Shown here: one piece after another, positions 24,138 to 34,933 of the stretch
Layout of the letters: the number at the start of each line of letters is the position of its first letter
Position numbering within the stretch: position 1 is the stretch's first letter
Assembly (NCBI GenBank): GCA_963969495.1
Contig: OZ018338.1
Coordinates: forward strand, 46,197,206 to 46,261,205
Direction of reading: 5' to 3'
Length of the DNA stretch: 64,000 bases
From: Ceratothoa steindachneri
Lineage: Eukaryota > Arthropoda > Malacostraca > Isopoda > Cymothoidae
Notes under the pieces: model-generated
What the model saw: the letters and a program-made list of their open reading frames with translations, nothing else
The model's database searches: none
What the model was told of the DNA's origin: nothing
Program-made: the position numbers and the translations under genes

Positions 24138-26787
24138 GCCTGGAGGGCATATTCCTTCAATGGAATTGCCGTGGACTCCGGGCCAACTGGGAGGAGAAGA
24201 GGAGGCTCGTCTCGTCCCGCTCCCCGTTAGCTATCTTTGTGCAGGAGACCATGCTAGGCGCGTGCCCCCTGCCCGCCGTCCCGGGGTACAAGGGTCTTGC
24301 GACCCCACCACCGCGGGATGGCCGGGCTGGGGGATGCGCGGTCTACACCCAGCATGATGTCTCCGTTCTTCCTTTCTCTTTAGATACCTTCTTTCAGGCA
24401 GTGGCTGTGCAGCTGCACCTGGATAGGAGGTATACTATAATTTCTGCGTATATTCCACCGTCAGCTGACTTCGACGCGGGGGACTTCCGCCGCGTCGTGG
24501 CACGGTTGCCGAGGCCCTATCTCTTGCTTGGAGATCTGAACGGCAGGCATCCTCTCTGGGGAGATTACTCCATAAATCCCAGGGGACAAGTCCTTGCCGA
24601 TCTGGTCGAAGAGCTTGAGATGGGTGTCCTAAACGTAGATGAGTTTACGCATCACTGTCCGAGAACCGCTTCATTTTCTTGCCTTGACCTATCTTTGTGC
24701 TCTTCGGATGCACAGCTTGATTTTGATTGTGGGCTGGTCGATGACCTCCATGGTAGTGATCCCTTTCCCATTCAAATATCATTTGTTAGGGCAACTGCCG
24801 CCTGAGAGACCACCTCGGTGGTGCTTGGCGCGGGCGCGGTGGCCTGCATTTCAGGAAATGACTGAATTCTCTATCTCAGTCGAGGAGTTTAGGTCGGTAG
24901 ATGAGGCCGTTGAGTTCTTCTCCGGCAACCTCATCGCCGTGGGCCTGACTACTATTCCTAGGACGTCTGGCCGTTTTGCACGCTGACCACTCCCATGGTG
25001 GTCGGCCAAGTGTGAGACGGCCCTCAAACAGAAGCGTTATGCCTACATGCGCTATAAGTGCCGCCCGAACGATTTCACTGTCGCTGAATTTCGTCGGGCT
25101 AGGGCTAGGTTCCGGTATATTTCGAAGCACGCCCGCCGCTCTTCTTGGCGGGCATACGTGTCTTCACTTAACGGGAAGACCCCTTTAGCTGAGGTGTGGA
25201 AGCGAGTCAAAAGGATTCGGGGCAAGTTCTCGCAGGACCCCCCTCCCGTTCTCCAGGAGAATGGGACCGCAATCTCGGACCCCGCGTCCGTGGCGGAATC
25301 CTTAGCGACCGCTTTCTCTGCATTCTCTAGCCGTGATGCTGCTCCGCCAGCATTCAATGCACGTCGTGATGTCGCGGAAGGCCGCCGGCTGGACTTTACC
25401 TCCAGAGGCGGAGAACCCTTCAACGACAAGTTTACTGTGAGTGAGTTGCGTTCCGCTCTCGCTTCGTGCGCGGACACCGCCCATGGTCCGGACGATGTCC
25501 CGTACGCCATGATTCGACACCTGGGTGAGCGAGGCATGGCCTTTCTGTTAGATCTGTTCAACAGGATCTGGGTGGAAGGTCTTCTCCCAGACTCCTGGCG
25601 AATCGCTACTGTGCTCGCCTTTCGCAAGCCGGGGAGAGATCACTCAAACCGACCGGTTTCCGCCCAATCTCTCTAACCTCTTGCGTGTGCAAGTTGATGG
25701 AGAAATTGGTAAATGTTAGATTAGCCCATTTCCTGGACAGCGGAGGCCATCTGTCTTCTGCACAGTGCGGCTTCCGTAAGTTCCACTCCACGTCGGATGC
25801 TCTGCTCCGACTGGAAAATGCCGTCTGCGAGGCTTTCCTCCGTAGACAGCACTACGCCACGGTGTTTTTTGATCTGGAGAAGGCCTATGATACCGCATGG
25901 CGATACGGTATCATGGAGACTCTCCACACGATGGGGGCGAGGGGACGCCTCCCAATGTTTATATCTGAATTTTTGCGAGATCGTCGATTCCGCGTACGGG
26001 TGGGGGGAGCCCTCTCCGGCCCAAAGGAGCAGGAAGAGGGTGTCCCGCAGGGAAGTGTCCTCAGTGTCACACTCTTTGCCCTGAGCATCAACGGCATCAC
26101 CTCGGTGCTGCCAGAAGATGTTCTCGCTACGCTCTACGTGGAAGACCTTTCGATCTCTTTTGGCGCGGCCCAGATGCCAACTCTGGAGCGTCGACTCCAA
26201 CAGGCATTGAACCGCGTCTCTCGCTATGCCGAAGCGCACAGGTTTAAGTTTTCTTTGGCCAAGACTAAGGTGGTGCACTTCTGCCGCCATCCACGGCTTC
26301 ACCCTCACCCAGATTTGTTTCTTAATGGGGAACGACTGGATGTGGTTGAGTCGCACCGTTTCCTTGGTCTTGTATTCGACCGACGCCTCACCTGGGAGGC
26401 TCATATTCGCAGCCTTAGGGTCTCTTGTACCCGCGCCATGGACATTCTCCGTTCCGTGACGTTCAGCGCTTGGGGCGCTGATAGGGCTACCGCCTTACTT
26501 TTTTATCGATCCTTTGTTCGCTCGAAGCTCGACTACGGATGCAAGTTTTATGCATCCGCAGCCGAGCGTTTATTGCGGAAGGTGGATTCAATCCACCACA
26601 CCGGCCTTCGCCTTGCGACCGGTGCCTTCCGCACTTCCCCCATTGAGAGCCTGTTGGTCGATGCTGGGGAGATGCCACTCGCTCTGCGCCGCGTGCAGTG
26701 CATCACTCGCCTGTATGCGCGAGCCCGGCGCCTCCCTCAGTCACCAACAGCTCTCACTGCATCCGCAGCTGATCTCGATGGTGCCTA
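24040..26787 (+). pseudogene. Family A ORF2, copy A2, truncated, RT active site YVED
   Basis: Endonuclease motifs are clear: FLQWNCRGLRANWEE (about 24150-24195), QETMLGA, SAYIPPSADFD and LLLGDLNGRHPLWGD (about 24525-24560). The usual SDH motif reads SDPF at about 24757. A CGA-to-TGA change near 24983 and frame shifts near 24780 and 25650 break the frame. RT motif A (FFDLEKAYDTAWRYGI) and GVPQGSVLS are intact. The catalytic YVDD reads YVED (about 26134-26145, GAC to GAA), which should abolish polymerase activity. The frame runs off the element end at 26787 into foreign sequence, so RNase H is missing. Confidence 0.9.
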
Positions 26788-27075
26788 CATATATTCATTC
26801 TTCTTACATACCCATAACCATTTCAGACCACTTTGTATCGCAAACTCATTCACACCCTTCTTAACACCACGAACATCTCTTCTCTAGTCTTTCCTTGCTC
26901 TCTTAACCTTTTGCCCTACAAACATCCCTCTCAAGCTATCCAGTTGCATCGCTCTCACTCTAGAAATTTTATTCTTGCATACGATTGGCTCACTTCAATA
27001 CACCAACGTTGGAACCAGTATACCCACTTGCAGCTACCTGGCACACTTTACACTCAAACCTTTACCTTTTACTAA
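26788..27075 (-). pseudogene. C-terminal reverse transcriptase relic of an RTE-like element
   Basis: On the minus strand this reads ILVPTLVY-SEPIVCKNK, then ISRVRAMQLDSLRGMF, DVRGVKKGVNEF and QSGLKWLW. This matches the pattern at the end of the RT domain of RTE-like elements often labelled craniofacial development protein 2-like in arthropod genomes (LVPTLLYGSE...SRIRAVEM..LRG...GV....N......LRW). In-frame stops show it is dead. The domain is cut at 26788 by the junction with copy A2 just before the usual H-V-x-R-M motif. The endonuclease part of what looks like the same relic lies at 28190-28614 in the same orientation, so both probably come from one old insertion. Confidence 0.62.
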
Positions 27076-27450
27076 CGCTCTAATTGCACCAGAAACTTTG
27101 CTACCTTTGAAAACCTTGTGGTCATAATCTGCTTCATCTCTACCACTACAATTTCCAATTTAACCTAGACACTTACAACTTTCCACTTATTTAAGGGTTA
27201 CATTATTTATTTTAGAACTCTCATAGCATTAAGATCCACTTGCATGATTATATATTCAATTCTACAATACAGAATCCCCAAAATACATCATATTTCTACT
27301 TCCATGAGCTATCATACTTAGATTATACAACTTATCAAAGTGTTCTAGTTTGACTTACTCACTTCAAAAAAGTATCTTGCCATTTTTGTCATTGATGTTC
27401 ACATATATATTCCTCTCATGCTTCCTTACCCTTCATAGTTTCTTCCAAAA

Positions 27451-27840
27451 TAGCTTCCTGTTCCTATAGGATTACTTATTTATCTTCCTGTTCCCGTCGG
27501 CATCATCATTCATATTCGTGTTCCCATCAGGACCCTCATTCATCTTCCTGTGCCCATCGGAATCCTTATTCATCTTCCTGTTCCCATCGGAATCGTCATT
27601 CATATTCGTCTTCCCATCGGGCTCCTCATTCATCTTCCTGTTCCCATTGGGATCCTTATTCATCTTCCTGTTCCCATCGGGATCCTCATTCATCTTCCTG
27701 TTCCTATCGGGATCCTCATTCATCTTCCTATTCCCATCGAGATCGTCATTGACATTCGTATTCCTATCGTGATTCTCATTCATCTTTCTGTTCCCATGTG
27801 GTTCCTAATATATCTTCCTGTTCCCATTGGGATCTGTATT
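27451..27840. repeat. 30-bp minisatellite, 13 units
   Basis: Thirteen consecutive units of exactly 30 bp follow the pattern CATCTTCCTGTTCCCATCGG plus GATCCTCATT. Units vary by substitutions only, with no length change. Because 30 is a multiple of three, several frames stay open, giving repetitive peptides such as DGNRKMNEDP on the minus strand. Those are not evidence of a gene. Units 3, 6 and 11 share a CATATTCGT-type start, and each follows a unit ending in TCATCATT or TCGTCATT. Confidence 0.95.
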
Positions 27841-28189
27841 TATCTTTCTTCCAAATTTTTTTATTTTTTGTTTTCCTAATCTATTTAATCAGTGAATTCA
27901 CTTTCGTTTTCACCCCCTCGTATGCATTCAATCGCGTCTCTCTAATATCCTCATCTGCACTTTTAAGCACTTACAACTACGCTTCCTTTTAACTTCACAA
28001 CCTCATTTCTCCATTCAACAATTTTCTCCCTCTTTCTAGTTCTGGCACACACATACACGCACACAGCCGTTGTATTACATAATATCACTTCCTTGAATTT
28101 GTTCTACATTTAATCCATCTCCATGCTCGCGCATATTTACTCTCTTCCACTCTCAAGAATTCTAACATACCCATTACCCATCTCTTATA

Positions 28190-28614
28190 GAGCACACTCA
28201 TACTCTTCTAAACTTATCCCTCTCTCATCTGCACATCTCTGGGCTGAAAGAATGTGCTTACTGCATATATGTGTTTCCTTCAGCACAGAACCAACCTCTT
28301 TCCATTTTCATTCTCACCGGATGTACCGAGAGCTCAAGTTACCGCATCTCATCCTGTTACACATTCTTATCTCCTACAACCATCAACCGATACCCATTGC
28401 CAATTTCATCCAGCACTCGTTCCAAGTCCTTTCATAACCTATCTTTCTCATTACAGGGTCCATATGCTGTAACCATTTGTAGTTTCATCCTCGCAAATCT
28501 CAATTTAACATATATAATTCTGGAACTCACATATTCACACACAACCATTACATCATACGACTCATCATCCAAAAGCACTACCACACCAGACTGACTCATA
28601 CCATAATAATCCAC
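28190..28614 (-). pseudogene. Endonuclease relic of an RTE-like non-LTR element
   Basis: On the minus strand 28614-28432 encodes GVVVLLDDESYDVMVV, YVSSRIIYVKLRF and VTAYGPCNEKDRL, the middle of an EEP endonuclease as found in RTE-like and CFDP2-like elements. After a shift, ERVLDEIGNGYRLMVVGDKNV gives the G-D-x-N catalytic motif (about 28340-28425). Then degraded pieces read RMKMERGWFCAEGNTYM, comparable to the ENENG..L..FC...NT.. segment. Stops and shifts are frequent. The endonuclease would have nicked target DNA for priming. It is probably part of the same old element as 26788-27075. Confidence 0.6.
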
Positions 28615-28640
28615 ACTAGATGTTATTCAAATATCGATAG

Positions 28641-30132
28641 TGGAAATTCGGCCCAACTTAAGATGATGGAAGCTATGCTCGCTAGCTTCAGCTTCCGAAT
28701 TGGATTTCCCTAAGTCTTCTCTTTAAATTACACGGAGGAAAGCTCAGCTCGCTTTTGCTAGGTCCCCTTTACCCTCAGTGTATTACTCCACGTCCTTCCA
28801 TGGGATTTGTCATCAGCAAAAAGAAATTCCTGGATTTCTTTCTTCGCCTGATCTAAATTAAATTTCCCTTGCCGCAAGATTTTGGTCCCACCCTAAAGTT
28901 TATCAGGGAAGGATGAGATCAAAAAAGGAATTTTAACTGGAAGAACTATTCTTAGATCATATAAGAGCGCATTACAAAAGACTTATTATTATTATTAATT
29001 AATTTCTTCAAATCCGCATGATGCAAAAGAATAGGTGAAAATATAGCGCGCTAAAGTTTTTCAGGCGGCTATCGAGGAAATTCACGCTCAAGAGTAAACA
29101 AAATGGGATCAATCATGTTGAACAAGGAAAGAACGATCCGAAATCCCTCTACATGGCTGACGTTTGCCAGATTAATGCCTTAAATTTAAAGAAATACATA
29201 AAAATAAATCCTTGAGGGTCCCTAATTGCTCTCCTGCCCAAAATGACCTTGCCGCGAGAATCTGCCTCTCCTCGTCATGCGAGCAATCTAACGGGCAACT
29301 TAAACTAAATTCCTCAGTTGAATTTACAACTGGTAAAGTAAAGTGAAACGATAGCTAAAAAGAATGGTCATGAAGAGAAACCTTATTTAAGCTGGTAAAA
29401 TAAGTTGAGTGTACTGCTCACGATATAAGAGGAGTATCATCTCGGGAAGTATAACCCTTGATACAAAATTAAATTTAACTAATTTAAGCTACTATATGTA
29501 AGTAACAAAAGCAACAAAATAATTAAATCGAAAATTTTTTAAATTAAAATCAACTACTAATTAAAGTTAGAAGACGATAGGCAAATATTAAACTTACAAA
29601 ATGAACAATGAAATAAAAAGAGCACAATGATTAACTCTTAAGGTGAGAAAAATTCTCTGGCTTTGATAAATTCAACACATTGCCCTGTAGGAGGTACACG
29701 AGCGGGTCCAGAAATGAATTCGAGTTAGTTGCAAGTAGCAATCAATATGATTGGATATTTAGCAATTCAGTGGGCATAAGTCATAAGCAACAACGATAAT
29801 ACCATGGAATACAAACTACACAACGACGATAAATCAAAACAATCAAAATGATTCTAAATAAATAAAGGCATGTCAGTTCAATGTGTAAAGAGAGCAACGC
29901 TATAGCAAAGTAAGGTTTTCGACAAGTCCTTGCCTATATCTCTTACTAATTCCCATGCTCCCGTAGCAGAAATGAAAGAAATATTTCCCACTAACCACTG
30001 CTTTATAATTAAGCATAGGTACGCCTTAATAAATTTAGACAAACGAATTTGAATCAATTCAATGTTTACTCTTTATGTACAGCATAAGAGTGAATTCTAG
30101 GCGGGTTAGTGTTTTGCTCTCTCTGTCCAAGT

Positions 30133-30135
<3 letters not shown>
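28641..30135. other. AT-rich stretch with no recognised gene
   Basis: About 1.5 kb of AT-rich sequence with no open frame or motif that I recognise. It ends at a long (TA)n run. Confidence 0.6.

Positions 30136-30206
<71 letters not shown>
30136..30206. repeat. (AT)n microsatellite
   Basis: Uninterrupted AT dinucleotides over 71 bp. It can form a cruciform and gives spurious YIYIYI open frames. Confidence 0.97.
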
Positions 30207-30207
<1 letters not shown>

Positions 30208-30429
30208 TATGCATGTGGGAGCTGTTTGTTTATTTCTGTGGTTGTTTTGTTATTATGTTATGTGTGTATGAGATAGGCGTTTAGCCAATCTAAACCTTCC
30301 AATTTTATATGTTTCTTGTAGCGCTTAGTTTGCCCAGAAAATTTCCCGCGCCATGATTGCCCAATTTTTGTAATACTTATGTTCACGTAGAAAGACTATA
30401 TAATAAGTGTAGCATTTCTTGAATCAGTT

Positions 30430-32250
30430 CACTCAATGCAACGAAGTGAAGAAATCACAGAAGAACTCAATCAGTTGATCCTCCAACAAAAATGGAGACG
30501 ATGGGATGATGCGATCGATAGCCTTGATCACGAAGCAGCTCCCAAAGATTTTTGGAAAAAGATCGGAAAATCTCAAAGAATCGCCTGGAAAGAAGATGGA
30601 AACATCGAAACGGAAAAGGGAATTGGAGAGATATTCCGAAGTTATTGGGAAAAGTCTTCAGTATAAATTAGGAGGAAAAACAAAGACTATGACATAGAGT
30701 TTGAAATCAACATCATAGACGAGCTTAACGAACAAATACACAAGACGTACCCTCACCACCAGGTGGATAGACAGCGCGACGGAGACACTGAGATTACCGA
30801 AGAAGAACTACTCGACGCGCTACTCTCCTCATTCCGATAAAAAGCCCCAGGACAATCGGGGCTTATAAAGTTAAACTTTGAAAAGGCACCAGCCAATGTC
30901 ATTGAAGGGATGGGAAGGATATATAGCACGGAAAGGCCCCAACGTTGAAGGAGATCTACCGGTCAATTTCACTTCTAGAATTTGGCGGGAAGCTCTTCAA
31001 GAGATCCTCAACCGAATGCTGGTGTCTCACCTGGAGGAGAACTCCCTCTTTAAGCTACATCAATTAGGAAAAGTTAGCCCAAGCAAAACGGGAAAGAAGT
31101 AACGTGGACATTGTTTGTCGAGGTGTATGAAAAGCGTTTGATAAGGTGTAGCAACGGAGAAGTCAGTGCAAGATCTTACAACTGGGCCTAAGCGAAAACT
31201 TAGAAAGAACTCTCTGTGACTATGTCATGGAGAGAGCGGAATACATCAGCTTAGGGTGCACGGACAGACCAAAGTTTCCGCTCACTGTGGGCATCCGGGG
31301 GGTGCCTGTCCCCCACTCTCTAATTGATTTGCACCGCTGATGTCCCAGCCCCTGTAAGCCTCACTTGCCTCAACATTAAATTCGCCGATGATTTCACTTG
31401 TCCATGGAGGAATGCGCCTTGGCAAGCTCGTATGACAGCAGCAGAAATTGAAAACCTTAACACCTACGAGGACCGGTGGAAGATCGGCACCAACCAGGAA
31501 AAGTTTAAAGTAGTCCCCATAGGCAGGAGACTACTTTACGACGTTAGGGTGGGGAATAGACGTTATCCCTACACCACAGAGTGAAATGTACTAGGAATTA
31601 AGATTACTTTAACCGCGTACAAGAAGCACGTCCAAGAGAGAATCCTCAAGGCCACTGCTGCAGTTCAGAAATTTTTGTGAAAGCAATAAGAAAAAGATCT
31701 ACAATGCACTTGTAAGATTGACGCTGCTATACCCCGCTTCCGCCCTCTAATGTGCCTCAAAGACACAAAGGAGGAAACTAGAAGTGGTGCAGAATAAATG
31801 TATGTATCTAATTACAGGTACATACAGGCGAGAGAGAAGACACCAAGAAGAGCTGCACCGGAAGGCGGGGATAAGTCCCATTAACCTTGTCATAGCAGAA
31901 CGGACAAGGAATATGCAGGAAATGGTTAATCGAGAATTGGGCGATGATATCGTCCAATCATTAATCAGAACAGAAGAGTCATAAGTCGCGCCAGATTTCC
32001 AAGCTCCGCTTGGCCTTTAGATGGTGGAGCAGAAGTGGCGTTCTACGCATGAAAATAAGAATGTTCTTACCCAGACCAAAGAAACCGGCCAAAAAATTAT
32101 CCAAATTATCCAATTATGAAACCTCACCGATTTCTACAAAAATTCACCGATGAAGACCTCAAAATACCGAAGAAGACATCCAAGAAAAAACAAAAGACAC
32201 GATTTACACTGACTACATAATATACAAAAAACAAAGACATAAGCACAATA
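30430..32250 (+). pseudogene. Family B non-LTR element, copy B1: ORF2 reverse transcriptase part
   Basis: The segment opens in the linker between endonuclease and RT (MQRSEEITEELNQLIL, DFWKKIGKSQRIAWKEDG), which aligns with the same linker in B5 (about 61600-61800) and B2. FEINIIDELNEQIHKTYPHH follows. RT pieces come after many shifts, including KFADDF (about 31380, the Y/FADD active site), AAEIENLNTYEDRWKIGTNQEKFKVVPIGRR, VLGIKITL and a C-terminal stretch to about 31980. ORF1 and the endonuclease are missing, as in a 5'-truncated insertion. The last 250 bp are Lys-rich decayed coding or 3' UTR. No RNase H domain was found. The clade is uncertain. Confidence 0.75.
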
Positions 32251-32694
32251 CTAAAGTGATTAAAGTCATTTATTACCACAACATTAATTTTTTTTTAGAC
32301 GAATGACTTGAACGCCATATTATATAAGTCAATAGGCCTAATCACCAGGCTCTTAGCATCTCTTTGCGCCCTACCACACTTCTTTCTCTTCTCACCACTT
32401 GTCTATTTTCCGCTATCTCTCCCCACACCCTTTCTTTATCCCATACCCACACCTATACTCTTACATCAAATTGTAATTGTAATTGAATATTTCCATTTCT
32501 GTTTATTACCTAAAGATAACCTAACACAGTCGAAAGACGTCTAGGAATAAAGAATGTCATTCGCGGATGTTCCTTCTTGCCTCAAAGATCCCGTTAAAAA
32601 ACTTAGGAAATATTAAGAAAATACAAGTTAATATTAATAACACTACCACAGCTGTAGACCTCAATAGTATATTCACACAACATGGCCTTTTAAC

Positions 32695-32697
<3 letters not shown>

Positions 32698-32742
<45 letters not shown>
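32698..32742. repeat. (TA)n microsatellite
   Basis: About 45 bp of uninterrupted TA dinucleotides. Confidence 0.97.
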
Positions 32743-32743
<1 letters not shown>

Positions 32744-33465
32744 TTAAATATAATGACGCTATAATAGGCCAAGTCAAATACTGCCTTCTCTCTTATCTCA
32801 GGATTTGAAATATGCTAGATATTCACATTTTTTATGAGGAGAACGAAATATAAACTATTGATTAATTACTTATTATAAGTACATTTGTGCATGACCGCTC
32901 TACACGCAAACATCTATTTTTAAAAACACCACATTCTAATAAACACATGAATAAAAGAGAAACTGCAAATGTTAATAGTTATTGTGCGGCTTTCCCGCTA
33001 CCTCTATGAAATCCTTAATGTAAAAGTGGAATAGAAAAAAAAATTAAATTAAACCGAGCCAAAGAGGGATGCGTGGTTCGGAATACATGATAAAATCAGT
33101 AGGTCTACAAAATGGAGTTATTGCATTCTATTAAATCTATCCGCTATTAAAAGAAGGTCAAAATACATAAACTCCATTCTCTGACTCTCTTCCTGTCTAT
33201 AATCCCCCCCCCCCTCCTCCTACTCTTCTCTACCTTCTACCTTCATCGGTTCCCATTGACCCTACCCTATCCGGGTCTATTTAGATCTTTTGGGTTGAGG
33301 GAAGGGTGTTAGATGAAGGGTCAACCGGTAGCCCCTTACCACCTGCTTCTCCCACTCGGGAGAGGAGGATAGAGAGGTGCCTGTGGCGGTGATGAATCTT
33401 CCCCTCTTACAATAAAAAATAATTCAAAATCGATTTGATAATATTGAAATTAGCTTAAATATCAT

Positions 33466-33545
33466 AATACCCAAGGTAGGATTCGTACCAGTGATCTTAC
33501 ATTTAAGTATCTCGATGTTAACAACTGAAATATGTATTGGTGCTT
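33466..33545 (-). other. tRNA-like segment, possible SINE head
   Basis: On the minus strand CAGTTGTTAAC resembles a tRNA D-loop/A box. GGTACGAATCC (33479-33489) differs from the pol III B-box consensus GGTTCGAATCC at one base. Spacing between them is roughly tRNA-like, but the T and anticodon stems pair poorly, so it is not a functional tRNA. The GC-richer sequence downstream on the same strand (to about 33190) would be the body if this is a SINE. Confidence 0.3.
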
Positions 33546-34169
33546 TAAAAAAAATATATGCAAAAATTTAAAATTAGTTAGATCTTAAAAGATGTTAAAA
33601 GAGCTGATGCAAAATATCGACTAAATTGGTGAATATTTAGAGGTCGCTATGTGTCTCCATATTTTTAAATTTCAGTCAAAATATTGGAACTTTTTAATAG
33701 TAGGCATTTATTGGTTGTTACTTATATACTATCATATATTTGTCCCTAATAACTCCTTCCTTATGAATTACAATAATTCTCAAAAAAATCAAGATATTAT
33801 ATTATCTGAAAAGTGGAATGACATTTACATACTCGGCGCATGATGCAATAATAATTGTTGTTTCAGCTTGTTGATTAATGAGCCCATTTGTAAATTGATG
33901 ACGCAATAACGCCCCCTCGTTTCAAATGGTGATGCAATCGCACCATTTCCAATCAGCGAGGATTGATAATTGTTAATTTGTAGTTTGAAGTTTAACAGTT
34001 GACGTAATACAAGTGAATACAAGTTCTGGTTTATATATAAATATTTAGGTAAGTAGTATACTTTGTTTATTTAGTGCATAGATAATTTGCAGTTTTTTAT
34101 CAATATCAGACTTACTTCAAGGAAAATTAGAATTATATGTTAACACACTTTATGTTCATATTTTAATTC

Positions 34170-34172
<3 letters not shown>

Positions 34173-34216
<44 letters not shown>
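34173..34216. repeat. (AT)n microsatellite
   Basis: A run of AT dinucleotides directly before the first 247-bp repeat unit. Confidence 0.97.
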
Positions 34217-34220
<4 letters not shown>

Positions 34221-34900
34221 TTAAAATGCTATTTTTTGGCAAACCAGTCTTCCTCAAAGCCTTCGGAAGGAGCTCTTCTCACATACACGAAAAGGTAGAA
34301 CTTAAAATAGGCGTTCTCTCAGATAGCCTAAAAAACTATCTTTCGATTAGCGTGTTCAAGTGTCACCCTTGCTTTTCGAAGAGAATGGAAAATTTGTTTG
34401 ATTCTCCATTTTCGCCACACCTTATAAATTAAGAAAAATTATTGCAGTAACGGAATTAATTATGCGGTTAAAAGGCTATTTTTTGGCAAACCAGTCTTCC
34501 TCAAGGCCTTCCGAAGGAGCTCTTCTCACATACACGAAAAGGTAACACAAAAATAGGCGTTCTCTCAGATAGCCTAAAAAACTATCTTTCGATTAGCGTT
34601 TTTAAGTGTCACCCTTGATTTTCGAAGAGAATGGAAAATTTGTTTGATTCTCCATTTTCGCCACACCTTATAAATTAAGAAAAATTATTGCAGTAACGCA
34701 ATTAATTATGCGGTTAAAAGGCTATTTTTTGGCAAACTAGTCTTCCTCAAAGCCTTCGGAAGGAGCTCTACTCACATACACGAAAATGTAGCACTTAAAA
34801 TAGGCGTTCTCTCAGATAGCCAAAATGGAGAATCAAATAAATTTTCCATTCTCTTCGAAAAGCAAGGGTGACACTTAAAAATACTAATCAAAGAGTTGTG
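34215..34900. repeat. Tandem 247-bp repeat (2.5 units) with inverted end
   Basis: Units start at about 34215, 34462 and 34708, each with TGCGGTTAAAA followed by GCTATTTTTTGGCAAAC. Units 1 and 2 are full length and nearly identical. Unit 3 stops after about 113 bp and continues into 34822-34900, which is the reverse complement of the 34340-34415 part of unit 1. The block can therefore fold back on itself. It directly precedes the transposase-like gene, so it may be the terminal or subterminal repeat of that DNA transposon. No counterpart was found at the other end. Confidence 0.85.
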
Positions 34901-34933
34901 TCCACCTTTTTCAACTAGAAAAAAGAATGCCCA

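Larger units (their letters stand above)
21171..26787 (+). mobile_element. Family A non-LTR retrotransposon, copy A2, 3'-truncated
   Basis: The element starts at 21171 with CCCCGTAAGGG, the same first bases as A1 and A3, and runs colinear with them to 26787. Similarity ends abruptly in ORF2 after the RT domain. The RNase H domain, Cys/His tail, 3' UTR and poly-A are all missing. Non-LTR copies are normally truncated at the 5' end, so loss of the 3' part points to a later deletion or rearrangement. The junction sequence is the C-terminal part of an RTE-like relic on the other strand. No 12-bp duplication of the 5' flank was found at the break. Confidence 0.9.
32251..34172. other. AT-rich stretch; possible SINE-like repeat inside
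   Basis: This is mostly AT-rich, with a (TA)n run at 32698-32742 annotated separately. A GC-richer patch at 33190-33420, beginning with a 12-bp C run, lies next to a weak tRNA-like segment on the minus strand (33466-33545). No protein-coding signal was recognised. Confidence 0.55.

Noticed and set aside
26788..26850. 12-bp target duplication for A2
   Set aside because: The 12 bases before 21171 were not found at the A2 3' break, consistent with a later rearrangement.
27451..27840. CRISPR-like array
   Set aside because: Units are contiguous without spacers, and the context is eukaryotic.
27472..27879. Repeat protein such as DGNRKMNEDP or FPSGSSFIFL
   Set aside because: The frames are open on both strands only because the unit length is 30 bp; no start context or flanking coding supports a gene.
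30075..30284. Open frames rich in YIYIYI at (TA)n runs (also 32567-32764 and 63634-63882)
   Set aside because: They are direct translations of dinucleotide microsatellites.
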